Positions 24,141 through 33,045 of a DNA stretch of 64,000 nucleotides are shown here, one piece after another. How positions within the stretch are numbered: the first letter of the stretch is position 1; every line of letters starts with the position of its first letter. The position numbers and the translations under genes are program-made. Origin of the DNA: Eudorina sp. 2006-703-Eu-15 (Eukaryota > Chlorophyta > Chlorophyceae > Chlamydomonadales > Volvocaceae); the NCBI GenBank assembly GCA_003117195.1, contig BDSI01000239.1, forward strand, positions 1 through 64,000. The letters run 5' to 3'. The notes beneath the pieces are model-generated. The model had not been told where the DNA came from, ran no database searches, and saw nothing but the letters and a program-made list of their open reading frames with translations.

Positions 24141-25665
24141 GGCGAGGGACGGCGGCATGCCGCTTCCCGCCGCACGCGCGCACTCCGTACAAACTGCATG
24201 TGTAACGTACGACACTTACCGTACAAGCTGAATGCTGGCATTTTATACCGCCTGTCCCTTAGACTAAAATGACACCAGGGGCGAGGGACGGCGGCATGCC
24301 GCTTCCCGCCGCACGCGCGCGCTCTGTACAAACTGCATGTGTAACGTACGACACTTACCATACATGCTGAATGCTGGCATTTTACACCGCCTGTCCCTTA
24401 GACTAAAATGACACCAGGGGCGAGGGACGGCGGCATGCCGCTTCCCGCCGCGCGCGCGCGCTCCGTACAAACTGCATGTGTAACGTACGACACTTACCGT
24501 ACAAGCTGAATGCTGGCATTTTATACCGCCTGTCCCTTAGACTAAAATGACACCAGGGGCGAGGGACGGCGGCATGCCGCTTCCCGCCGCACGCGCGCGC
24601 TCTGTACAAACTGCATGTGTAACGTACGACACTTACCATACATGCTGAATGCTGGCATTTTACACCGCCTGTCCCTTAGACTAAAATGACACCAGGGGCG
24701 AGGGACGGCGGCATGCCGCTTCCCGCCGCGCGCGCGCGCTCCGTACAAACTGCATGTGTAACGTACGACACTTACCGTACAAGCTGAATGCTGGCATTTT
24801 ATACCGCCTGTCCCTTAGACTAAAATGATACCAGGGGCGAGGGACGGCGGCATGCCGCTTCCCGCCGCGCGCGCGCGCTCCGTACAAACTGCATGTGCAA
24901 CGTACGACACTTACCATACATGCTGAATGCTGGCATTTTACACCGCCTGTCCCTTAGACTAAAATGACACCAGGGGCGAGGGACGGCGGCATGCCGCTTC
25001 CCGCCGCGCGCGCGCGCTCCGTACAAACTGCATGTGTAACGTACGACACTTACCATACAAGCTGAATGCTGGCATTTTACACCGCCTGTCCCTTAGACTA
25101 AAATGACACCAGGGGCAAGGGACGGCGGCATGCCGCTTCCCTCCGCGCGCGCGCGCTCCGTACAAACTGCATGTGTAACGTACGACACTTCCATACAAGC
25201 TGAATGCTGGCATTTTACACCGCCTGTCCCTTAGACTAAAATGACACCAGGGGCGAGGGACGGCGGCATGCCGCTTCCCGCCGCGCGCGCGCGCTCCGTA
25301 CAAACTGCATGTGTAACGTACGACACTTACCGTACAAGCTGAATGCTGGCATTTTATACCGCCTGTCCCTTAGACTAAAATGACACCAGGGGCGAGGGAC
25401 GGCGGCATGCCGCTTCCCGCCGCGCGCGCGCGCTCCGTACAAACTGCATGTGCAACGTACGACACTTACCATACATGCTGAATGCTGGCATTTTACACCG
25501 CCTGTCCCTTAGACTAAAATGACACCAGGGGCGAGGGACGGCGGCATGCCGCTTCCCGCCGCGCGTGCGTGCTCCGTACAAACTGCATGTGTAACGTACG
25601 ACACTTACCATACAAGCTGAATGCTGGCATTTTACACCGCCTGTCCCTTAGACTAAAATGACACC
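24141..25665 (+). repeat. 139-bp satellite, 11 copies
   Basis: Units start near 24125, 24264, 24403, 24542, 24681, 24820, 24959, 25098, 25236, 25375 and 25514. The period is 139 bp with one 138-bp unit. Each holds ACACCAGGGGCGAGGGACGG, a CG-alternating run and TGCTGGCATTTTA. Two subtypes (TTATACCGCC with CCGTACAAGC, TTACACCGCC with CCATACATGC) alternate over most of the array, giving a 278-bp dimer unit. The last unit ends ACACC followed by unique AT-rich DNA. Confidence 0.95.
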
Positions 25666-25673
25666 TTTTTAAA

Positions 25674-25871
25674 ATGAATGTTTTTAACATTTCCCAGCTG
25701 GTAGAAAACATTTCCACGTTGCGCGGGAAAAAGAATCAGATCAACAACAAACTCTACGTCCAGTATTTCCTCCTCCTTTGCTTCATTTCGAATTTGCCAT
25801 TAGGAAGTGAAATACGCTGCTCTAACCTAGCGGTTTTGCACCCAAGAACGGAAACTACACAGAAATTTTGA
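25674..25871 (+). CDS. Short open frame, possible 5' exon
   Basis: This ATG-initiated frame of 65 codons begins MNVFNISQLVENIS and contains a hydrophobic stretch (YVQYFLLLCFISNLPL). It lies just right of the 139-bp satellite. A possible 18-nt micro-exon follows at 25886-25903, between TTTCCTTTCAG and GTAAGAC, and would fit the phase of the next gene. I do not recognise the protein, and its link to the downstream gene is unproven. Confidence 0.25.
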   Translation: MNVFNISQLVENISTLRGKKNQINNKLYVQYFLLLCFISNLPLGSEIRCSNLAVLHPRTETTQKF

Positions 25872-26003
25872 ACATTTCCTTTCAGAACTTGGAAGACCCT
25901 CTGGTAAGACTGATGAATATCCTCCTCTCACTCATATATGTAAGAATTCCCTGAACTAATACCGCAACATCACATATCGTACGTAGACGACGATCACTCT
26001 CAG

Positions 26004-27305
26004 GGCTCTGCTGGGCATCAACTCGGCGAGGACCTTTACCTATTATCTGATAAGAGGGGCTATCCTATGGGCACAGGAAGAGCTGCAAAGGAGAAACGTA
26101 CCTAAAGGAGAGTACGTGAACAAGGCCATTGAGTTGGGTCTCGCTGCGGAGCCGGCTGAGAACACTGTTGGCAGAGCCCTCACAGGGCAGCATGTCTTCA
26201 CCGGTCACCCTAACATTCCGCTATTCAAGTTCCACTGGCCTCAGCTTGCCTGGTACTACTTATGGGAGGTACGTTGGAACAAACGGCATGGTTGGGATAT
26301 GTACTACTTCACTTTGTCCTCTCCCTCTCCAAGTCTCGGGTAGGTACGGCATGTACTTGTCTACCTCTCCTTAGAGTACATTAGCCCTATCGCGATCTAG
26401 ACAAAGGACGACCTTTCTCTTCCCCATCCTGCTCACTAATAAGGATAGGAGTTCCAGCAGGAAACCGCCGTGTAAAGGTTTCACAGCACTGAGCATCCTG
26501 ATTGATATGTGCACCTCCAATGAAACCCCTGCATTCCTTTTGGTCCTCTGTGTCCCCTGCTGGGTGCAGGATCTCCTCACCAATAAACACAGCAGAACAA
26601 AGAAGCCAACGCAGGAGGCTACGACTGCTACGACTGCTGCCAACCAAACCATCGGCGGGTTGGCAAGTACTGCACTAGCAGCATCAACCTTCAGGTTCGG
26701 CAACCCCAACCGGCAGCACCCAGCCCTACCCGCCGCTAGCACTGCTGCTGGAACCAGCCTCCCCAGTAACAACCACCTTGACAGCAACTCTGCTGGTGGT
26801 GCAGCCGCTGGCTCTGCAGGCCTCAGCATTCCCATTCCTCGCCGCGCCACCGGCGGTACCACTACAGCAGGTGATCGGGAGGATGTGAACGGTGAAGGCG
26901 CCGCAGCCTGCCCGGGGTATCGTTAGTTACCCCTTCGTTCCCAGGGGGCAGCGCGCGGATGGCCGGCGGCCCATTCAACCCTAAATCCATTTGATGCTTG
27001 CGCCGATAAACCCATCACATGGTGCCGCAGGCGGGGGTGCATCTTGTTACACGGATCCATGGTCCGCACGCAGCAATGAGGAGGAAGAGCAAGAGCAGGA
27101 GGAGCAGGAGGAGCAGGAGGAGCAGGAGGAGCAGGAGGAGCAGAAGAAGCAGGAGGAACATGATGATGAGGAGGCGGCGGAGCAGGACAAGCAGGACGAG
27201 CAGGTGGACACGTCGGATGATGAGCCATCTGTCCTGAGTCCACTGAAGGACACCCGGAACCCACCGGTTGCAGAGGTCAGTAACGTGTGGGGAAAGCACA
27301 AATAA
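26004..27305 (+). CDS. Hypothetical gene with Glu/Gln-rich acidic tail, three exons, 5' end unresolved
   Basis: Exon 1 is 26004-26268, after CACTCTCAG. It reads ALLGINSARTFTYYLIRGAI, later KFHWPQLAWYYLWE, and ends before GTACGTTGG. Exon 2 is 26570-26916, after GGGTGCAG: DLLTNKHSRTKK, then a Thr/Ala/Ser-rich region, donor GTATCG. Exon 3 is 27074-27305, after CGCACGCAG: an EEQ-repeat tract, DTSDDEPSVLSPLKDTRN, then TAA. The first junction is phase 0 and the second phase 2, and both keep the frame. The stop overlaps an AATAAA signal. The acidic repeat tail suggests a nuclear or chromatin-related protein but no domain is recognised. An upstream exon is needed: exon 1 starts in phase 2 and has no start codon. 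Confidence 0.55.
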
Positions 27306-27306
27306 A
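27301..27306 (+). terminator. Polyadenylation signal AATAAA
   Basis: AATAAA overlaps the TAA stop of the acidic-tail gene. Only about 32 bp separate it from the telomeric repeat, so cleavage and poly(A) addition would fall next to or inside that repeat. Confidence 0.4.
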
Positions 27307-27337
27307 AGGGTAATAACTACTGCTGTATGTGAGTGGT

Positions 27338-27365
27338 GGGTTTAGGGTTTAGGGTTTAGGGTTTA
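27338..27365 (+). repeat. Telomeric repeat (TTTAGGG)n, short interstitial tract
   Basis: GGG, three TTTAGGG units and TTTA, then AGAGG. The G-rich form on the top strand marks the right end of a chromosome, so it caps the segment to its left (20021-27365). Confidence 0.93.
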
Positions 27366-28001
27366 GAGGTGGTCGGTGGTGGGTGGTGGTGCTGTATGTG
27401 AATGAATGAATGTTACAGCGGACCCCAACGGGATCATCGGTGTATACCAGAGCAAGCCCCAGTAGGCCCCACCGCCAAGGCGGCAGGTCACCTCCACACC
27501 ACAACGCCGCACCCAAAGAAAACACACCGGGCCATAACCCCAACCAGTCAGACACCGAAGCAAGCAGAGGCGCGCAGCGGGGCAACACTACCAAAGGGAT
27601 AGGCACAGCAGCGGGCATAATCCCCAGAAGTGGATAAAGCCAAGCACAGGGGAGGTCGCCCACACAGGCACCCCATTACCCAGCTACCACCACCTCTGAG
27701 GCACCCAACGCAGCACCCTCTCGAGGTCTTGGAAGGCCCACGCCTGGCTCGTGACACTGCCCAGCGACCGCTAGTGGGGTAACCCGCATCATAAGAAATA
27801 ACTGTATGTGATTTGCGTGCACACTTTATTTTTTTTGGAATAATTCTGATCAGCTTTACATACACTACATACTGCTGACCTTATAACCCCTGCAAGGAAA
27901 GTGATAGGCATGACATTCTTTCTCTACATTACCTTCTTAGGGTTGTGATTCCCCTCGAGTTCTCCACACATACACATGTGTCCATCCTCTTGCCTCCCGC
28001 C
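27366..28001. other. Intergenic, nothing recognised
   Basis: Between the right telomeric repeat and the next gene I see no supported gene. The last ~150 bp before the ATG at 28002 are AT-rich and may hold the promoter of the next gene; no defined element is called. Confidence 0.45.
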
Positions 28002-28754
28002 ATGCAGGAACCGCCACGCATGGGCAACAACGCGCTGCCGAACGTGGGCAGGACTGAGTTGCCCATCGAGGATGCTGCACCCCGCCTTATGCAGCAGCCT
28101 GACTTCGGAGCGGCTGGGGAGGATGAAGATGCCAATGGCCAGGCAGCAGCAGGTGGGCAACGAACGCGCGACGACGTGGAGTTGGACGCTGTGGCAGCTG
28201 CTGGGCCATCCTCAGCTGCTGGGCCAGACGCCATGATTCGAAAACGGATGCAACAGGAATCCCAGCCGGTGAGTCAAAGGTACCACGCGTCTTTTTACCC
28301 TTCCCTTGCGTCGTATGTACCCCCTTCCATCCGTCCTCCAACCATCCTAAAACCTCTATATGACCATGCATGCACCATCCATCAGTGTTCGGCTTCTAAA
28401 AATCTAATAATATTATAGAGCATGCTACTAGCTTGCTACGTTTCCCCAATGATCAAGCAATTACCAAATAATTATTTTCGTTCCCTCTCATGCATCGATC
28501 AGGACGTGATGGCGAGGACAGCAGCTGATGCCCTTTTACAGCTACAAACGGCAGCAGACCCTCGTCAGCACCCGGCTTCATCAAGGGAGGACAGGCCGGC
28601 GGACAATATGGAGAGGGACGGCGGCAGTGCCTCAGACGGTGCCGCAGACGACAGGGATGCGGGCGGGGACGAGATGGGGGAGGCGGAGGAGGCGGAGGAG
28701 GATTTCGTGGACCGCCGCCCAAAGCGGAGGCGACGTGCAGCCACTGGCCCCATG
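28002..28754 (+). CDS. Hypothetical nuclear-type gene, two exons, 3' part missing
   Basis: Exon 1 is 28002-28268: ATG in CCGCCATGC, MQEPPRMGNNALPNVG...QESQP, then GTGAGTCAA. Exon 2 is 28503-28754, after ATCGATCAG: DVMARTAADALLQLQ..., ending ATGPM before GTAAGCAAT. Exons are 267 and 252 nt, both junctions are phase 0 and both donors are near-consensus. Exon 2 carries an acidic Glu-rich stretch followed by the basic cluster RRPKRRRR, a likely nuclear localisation signal. No domain is recognised. The donor at 28755 is followed within about 150 bp by the end of the Helitron-like array (28898), so later exons are either beyond the array or lost. Confidence 0.6.
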
Positions 28755-28897
28755 GTAAGCAATGAGATACAGGACCTGCTGCAATCCTGCCTGCCTATTA
28801 TTGGTACGTATGGGTCTTCATGAATTGCTAAGGATAGATTCCATGCACGCACGTCGTCATATGCGCCATTACTACGTACTTCTCATGCCTGCTGGTC

Positions 28898-28914
28898 CAA
28901 TTATTATTATTATT

Positions 28915-28967
<53 letters not shown>

Positions 28968-29110
28968 TACTAATAATAATAACAGCCCCCGCCCCATTAG
29001 AAAGACTATTCAGGGATGAAAAAGGGGTTTCGCGGGGGGCTAGGCCCCCCCGCACCCCCCCTTAATGGACAGGGGGGGAACCCCCCCTGTCGATCCCCCC
29101 TGGCATGACA
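28898..29110. repeat. Hairpin cassette, array edge copy
   Basis: The (AAT)n run is followed by CAGCCCCCGCCCC without its partner arm, then the second hairpin (GCGGGGGGCTAGGCC...) and the third (11-bp stem GACAGGGGGGG with AA loop). This is where the array meets host DNA. Confidence 0.85.
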
Positions 29111-30819
29111 AGGCAGTGCTGTCATATATGAAGTACTAAGAAGGAAATGACTGATGACATGAAAGGATACAAACACCATCGGATGGGAGCTGAAAGCAGA
29201 GATGTATGTGCATGTTAAATGAGGATGCAGGCACAGTCAGGCAACAGCAAACATGATAGGCAGCAGTGCATGGATGGTAAGGCAGCAGGTACAGTATCAT
29301 GGCAGTTTGCAATTCATCGTTGTGGTGCCCCACCACGACGATGGAAAGCAAGCTGCCATGATAATGTAGGATTGTGGGATTGGAGGGCTTGTTCATTGGA
29401 AGTGTGTTAGCGAGGAGTGCACACAAGTGGTTGGAAGGTGGCTCACAAAACGAAGAGTGGACGTGTTATCCCGAGCCGCGACACTATCAATAAGGCAGTA
29501 TGCGACAGGCGTCAGGCGTAGTGCTGCAAAGACATTACACAGTCGTGCGGACAGTAACGTTGGATATGAGTTGCGAATCGCGGATGGAGCCTCATCCGCA
29601 CAAGGAAAAGAGCGGCAAGCATTATGAAGCACACCGCGATGGAATATCATCCAACAAAACCTTAATTACTGTCATGAAATAAGAGGTCCGCAGCGCTTGA
29701 AAATGACGGTTGAGGAATTGACGAAGCGGCGAAGCGGCGGGCCACAGATACGTAACATGACGATAAGTGCGGTAAGAAACGTGTGCGACTGATAAGCATC
29801 CAGAAAGGCATTTAAAACGAATGCTAGTGGTGTAAAAACAATGCCCAGTACTGATGCGGACAGCAACTTATTAAAGCAATGTCGGAACATGACGTTAAGT
29901 GAGTTAAGAAACTCATGCGACTGAAAAGCATCCAAAAGGAAATTTAAAACGAATGCCAGTGGTGTATGAACCATTGACAGTACTGAAGCGGAAAGCAACT
30001 TGAAGCTATGTCGGCGGGAACATGAAATAATACGATCAATCGCAACATGAACGATGAGTTCAGCCGTCAAAGCCGCACCGTTATAATATGAAATAAGCAA
30101 TAATGTGATGGACGTGTTGTTAGGTTAAGAACGGAGCAAACTGCGGGCCATACAGGTGTACTGCCTTGCAGTCGAGCAATGTGTGGCAACTCGGCAGGAA
30201 GCTCGCCTGTAAAAAGGCAGCAGTCTGTACGCATACCAATAGCTTTCGGGAAGTAAATAGTACGGTCATTAATAGAGAGCTGCGCGGCTTCACAAAACGG
30301 AGGCGCAACGAAAGTGGAAAGCGAGGAGCGATTTGAACCCGTTCACCGACCTCAGCAGCAAAGGACACATCACCAATGTGGCGTCTCTGGCAGTGGAAGG
30401 TACGTGACGAATGTTGAATGCGCTGAACAATGGGCAGGACAACGTGGTCATCAAAACTAGCAAACACCATGCGGCATTCGTGAACGTCGCGTTGCACTGT
30501 CTGCTCGCAAGCGGAATGGAATACTACTCAGCGGAATCGTCATAATAATGAATCATCGCAATAGCAATGAACGTCATCATCAGCAGAACTAGGCAGAAGC
30601 ATCGCATATTTTGCAGCGAAAAGGAAGCGAGCGGTGCTCGCGAGCGTTGTTGTTGTAATGCTTTGTTGTGCTGCTGGCAAGCGCACGGAAATAGATGATA
30701 ACGTTGCGGATAATGGACGGATAATGGAGCGGATGGTTTGCGTTCCGGCATGGTCTACTACGAGATGATGTACGACGAGGAATAGTAGCTCGTCAATTTT
30801 GTGTAGCGAACCTATAAGA
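28898..30819 (-). mobile_element. Short Helitron-like element U1 (non-autonomous)
   Basis: This ~1.92-kb unit has no convincing gene. Its low-coordinate end (3' end in minus orientation) is the hairpin cassette, here with an expanded (AAT)n run (about 28905-28985) and without the left arm of the first hairpin. Its other end (CGAACCTATAAGAGGCGGGGGC) matches the same end of the long elements. It shares both ends with the long members and so looks like a deletion derivative mobilised in trans. An internal ~170-bp duplication (AACGAATGCCAGTGGTGTA repeat) lies at about 29815-30000. Confidence 0.75.
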
Positions 30820-30978
30820 GGCGGGGGCAATAATAATAACAATACTAATAATAATAACAGCCCCCGCCCCATCGGAAAGACTATCCAGGGATGGAGAAGG
30901 GGTTTCGCGGGGGGGCTATGCCCCCCCGCACCCCCCCTTAATGGACATGGGGGGAACCCCCCCTGTCGACCCATCCTG
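30820..30978. repeat. Hairpin cassette at H1/U1 junction
   Basis: Hairpin 1 is GGCGGGGGC, an (AAT)n/AAC/ACT loop, and GCCCCCGCC. Hairpin 2 is a ~10-bp G/C stem around CTATG. Hairpin 3 is an ~11-bp stem ending GTCGAC. Other copies start at 40809, 52105, 53951, 55987, 57844 and 59722. Confidence 0.92.
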
Positions 30979-31651
30979 GCATGACGAGTCAGTGCTGTAC
31001 TGGATGCATACCGATCGTGCACATGGCAGTATGAAAGGGTTGGAGGCAGTAAGAAGGAGGCCGTAGCTGGTGAGGTTCTGTGTCGGTGCGTTTGGTGATT
31101 GTAAGGCAGGATGGGAGAAGTGGCTGTGGCATAGTATTGTGTTACAATCAGGGCCTCCTGTGTCCGTTTGAGTAAGTGAGAATTATAGCATAGCAGCGGT
31201 GAAGGTGAATCATGCAGGGTGTCCCCAAGGACAATGACAAGGCACACTGCACATCATAGCGCAAACCACAGGCACTGTGAGGCATTGATTTGTTGGTATG
31301 AGATGTAATGACGCTGCAATGAAACGGCCCAATCAACATCATCGCGACATCATCGAGGAGCAGTATTGCAGTGATGTGAAGGACTGTATATGAAATGCGC
31401 CGTTGTACAGCCGGCGATGAGGACACAACATGAATGTTGTGACGAGGTTCAACTGGAAGCAGAGTTTACGACATCTGAGCAGCCAATGTGCTCCCCAGCA
31501 TCAACATCAACAAATTGACGAGCGTGACACACACCTTATGTATAGCGAACCTTTAGCAAGTGCATTCACAATGGATGGAGGATAGTTGATGGTCGGTGCG
31601 AGGTGTATCCTTGGAGTTGTGTCTGTATAGTACCCGTCATGAAATGCATGA
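30979..31651. other. 3' region of H1, nothing recognised
   Basis: Sequence between cassette and SAM-like frame. It is nearly identical in H3 (59881-60549) but not found in H2. No gene is supported. Confidence 0.5.
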
Positions 31652-31882
31652 ATGTTGGCCGTGACACGCCAGCACTGCCACACCAGTGGGTGGCAGGTAT
31701 GCAACACTGCAACTAAAGCCATAACCCTCAGGATCGGTGTAACCATTCACTCAGACCTGACAGCCTTCCTGATTGAACTTGGCATCACACCTGACAAAGC
31801 GGCACAATACTGCGCCCGCATACACAACCATGGCGTTTGCAGCCCCAACGACATTGTAAAACACAGACGGGTACTGGAGTGA
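31652..31882 (+). CDS. SAM-like domain open frame in H1, possible captured host fragment
   Basis: ATG at 31652 gives 76 codons. The second half reads DLTAFLIELGITPDKAAQYC, then a short linker and HGVCSPNDIVKHRRVLE. This pattern of five short helices (L-x-x-F-L-x-x-L-G-I...Y...G-V...D-I...L) resembles sterile alpha motif protein-interaction domains. A possible acceptor (ACCCTCAG) at 31731 would make the domain one exon. It runs opposite to the Helitron genes, as expected for a host exon picked up by the element. H2 lacks it. H3 has it with a 15-nt in-frame deletion and a 1-nt deletion that ends the frame early. No evidence of expression. Confidence 0.4.
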   Translation: MLAVTRQHCHTSGWQVCNTATKAITLRIGVTIHSDLTAFLIELGITPDKAAQYCARIHNHGVCSPNDIVKHRRVLE

Positions 31883-32147
31883 AGTCCCGTACCATCATCA
31901 CCGGCGAATGAGCGCACCGGGGTGGGCTAACAGGGAAGTGTTTGACTCTGGAGCGGTGAAGGCGGCGTATTGGCTGTAATGAGGCTGATTGTCTGTGTCC
32001 CCGTAACACACGCCCGGGTGCTGTCCAGCGTAACCTTAGTCATATTATTATTACGAGGATGAGGTGCATGATCGTGTAGTTCTATTGTATGTGACAATGA
32101 CTAGAATGGCGGTAATGCAACAGCACAGGACACAGCAGTAATGAACA

Positions 32148-32893
32148 TTATCCATAAGCCCCACAACCATCCCCGTTGCTCATGGCCCCAGCAGCACCCT
32201 GATTATCGTCCTCATCAGGGTCGGGGTTGTTACCACGACGACGCTTAGTGCCGGGCTTATTATACAAGGCAAGCAGTGCAGCAATCATGGCCGAAGCCTG
32301 AGCTCCAGTGAGGCGAGCAAGTATCTCCTCCGTTATACTGGGCTTCAGTTTGCGCAGGAGTGCGAGCTGCTTTTCTGTTGGCTTGTTTTTACCAGCTAGA
32401 AGGCGTTGGATGAGGTCGCTGGCAGCTGACATGGATGTTGGTGTGGAGGAGTCACCCAGCTTACGCAGGAGATCCAGTTGGCTAGCGGAGGGCTCCATAG
32501 TAGAGCTGTCTTCTTCCAGGGCGTCCGCTGCAGCTGCCTTCGTGAGCGCGTTGATAGCCTCTGGTGTCATGTTCCTTCGCAGGAGTGCTGCACGCTGTCG
32601 TCCTGTAGCCGGTTTTTGATTGTTATTGGACTCCAGGAACGCTTTGAAATGTGGCGTGCGGTCTTTTATGAGGTCACTAGCAGCTCCATAGGTTGAAGGA
32701 ATGGCATCAGGCAGGACACCCAGGTCGTTGAGGTAGGCTTTTTGTCGCTGAGAGGCAGGGCCATTCACGTCTGGTGCTGGTGACGGCGCTGTTGATGCCG
32801 GCTGCTTATGGAAGCCCAAGCTGATGTATTCGTTAACAGACAGTCCTAGTGCTTCTGCAGCAGCCTGGAAGTCATGACTGGCGGTTGTAGTGG
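32148..32893 (-). CDS. Helitron accessory protein with four tandem ~40-residue repeats (H1)
   Basis: The frame is open from a splice-acceptor-like CATGTTGCAG (exon start 32893) to the TAA at 32148. No ATG lies near the start, so an upstream exon is likely. Four units share Q-x3-L-x2-L ... A-S-x-L-I/M-x-x-L-L: SQRQKAYLNDLGV, GRQRAALLRRNMT, SASQLDLLRKLGD and TEKQLALLRKLKP. The C-terminus has a basic GTKRRRGNN stretch. The unit resembles the short motif of DUF3072-type bacterial proteins (P-x-T-x-x-Q...L...A-S-x-x-I); function unknown. It follows the Rep-helicase gene by about 150 bp on the same strand in all three long elements, which suggests a role in transposition, perhaps DNA binding. Confidence 0.7.
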
Positions 32894-33045
32894 CTGCAAC
32901 ATGGCAAATGGGCAGGTAGAAGCATGCATGGGCTAACTAATGACGCAGCAGGCACTGAACGCATGCTGGGCCGCAGTTGAAGCATTGCCCATGGATTGTA
33001 CCTTCAGTACAGAATGCCCGTTGGCAGGTGTGGCCGGGTGTTCCA

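Noticed and set aside
24131..25717. Repeated minus-strand frames of 67-114 codons in the 139-bp satellite
   Set aside because: 139 is not a multiple of three and the frames simply restart in each unit; pure repeat artefacts.
27402..27663. Short overlapping frames to the right of the TTTAGGG tract
   Set aside because: No splice support, no domain and no start context; indistinguishable from chance.
29672..30100. Hydrophobic minus-strand frame with an internal repeat, recurring in the short elements
   Set aside because: In U2, U4 and U5 the frame is broken or shifted by indels, and the repeat is visible at DNA level; no sign of selection on protein.
30540..31247. Open frames reading through the hairpin cassettes (Gly/Pro-rich, RQGGFPPCPLRGGAGG-like)
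   Set aside because: They recur only because the cassette DNA is conserved; they cross hairpins and element junctions and have no start conserved between copies.
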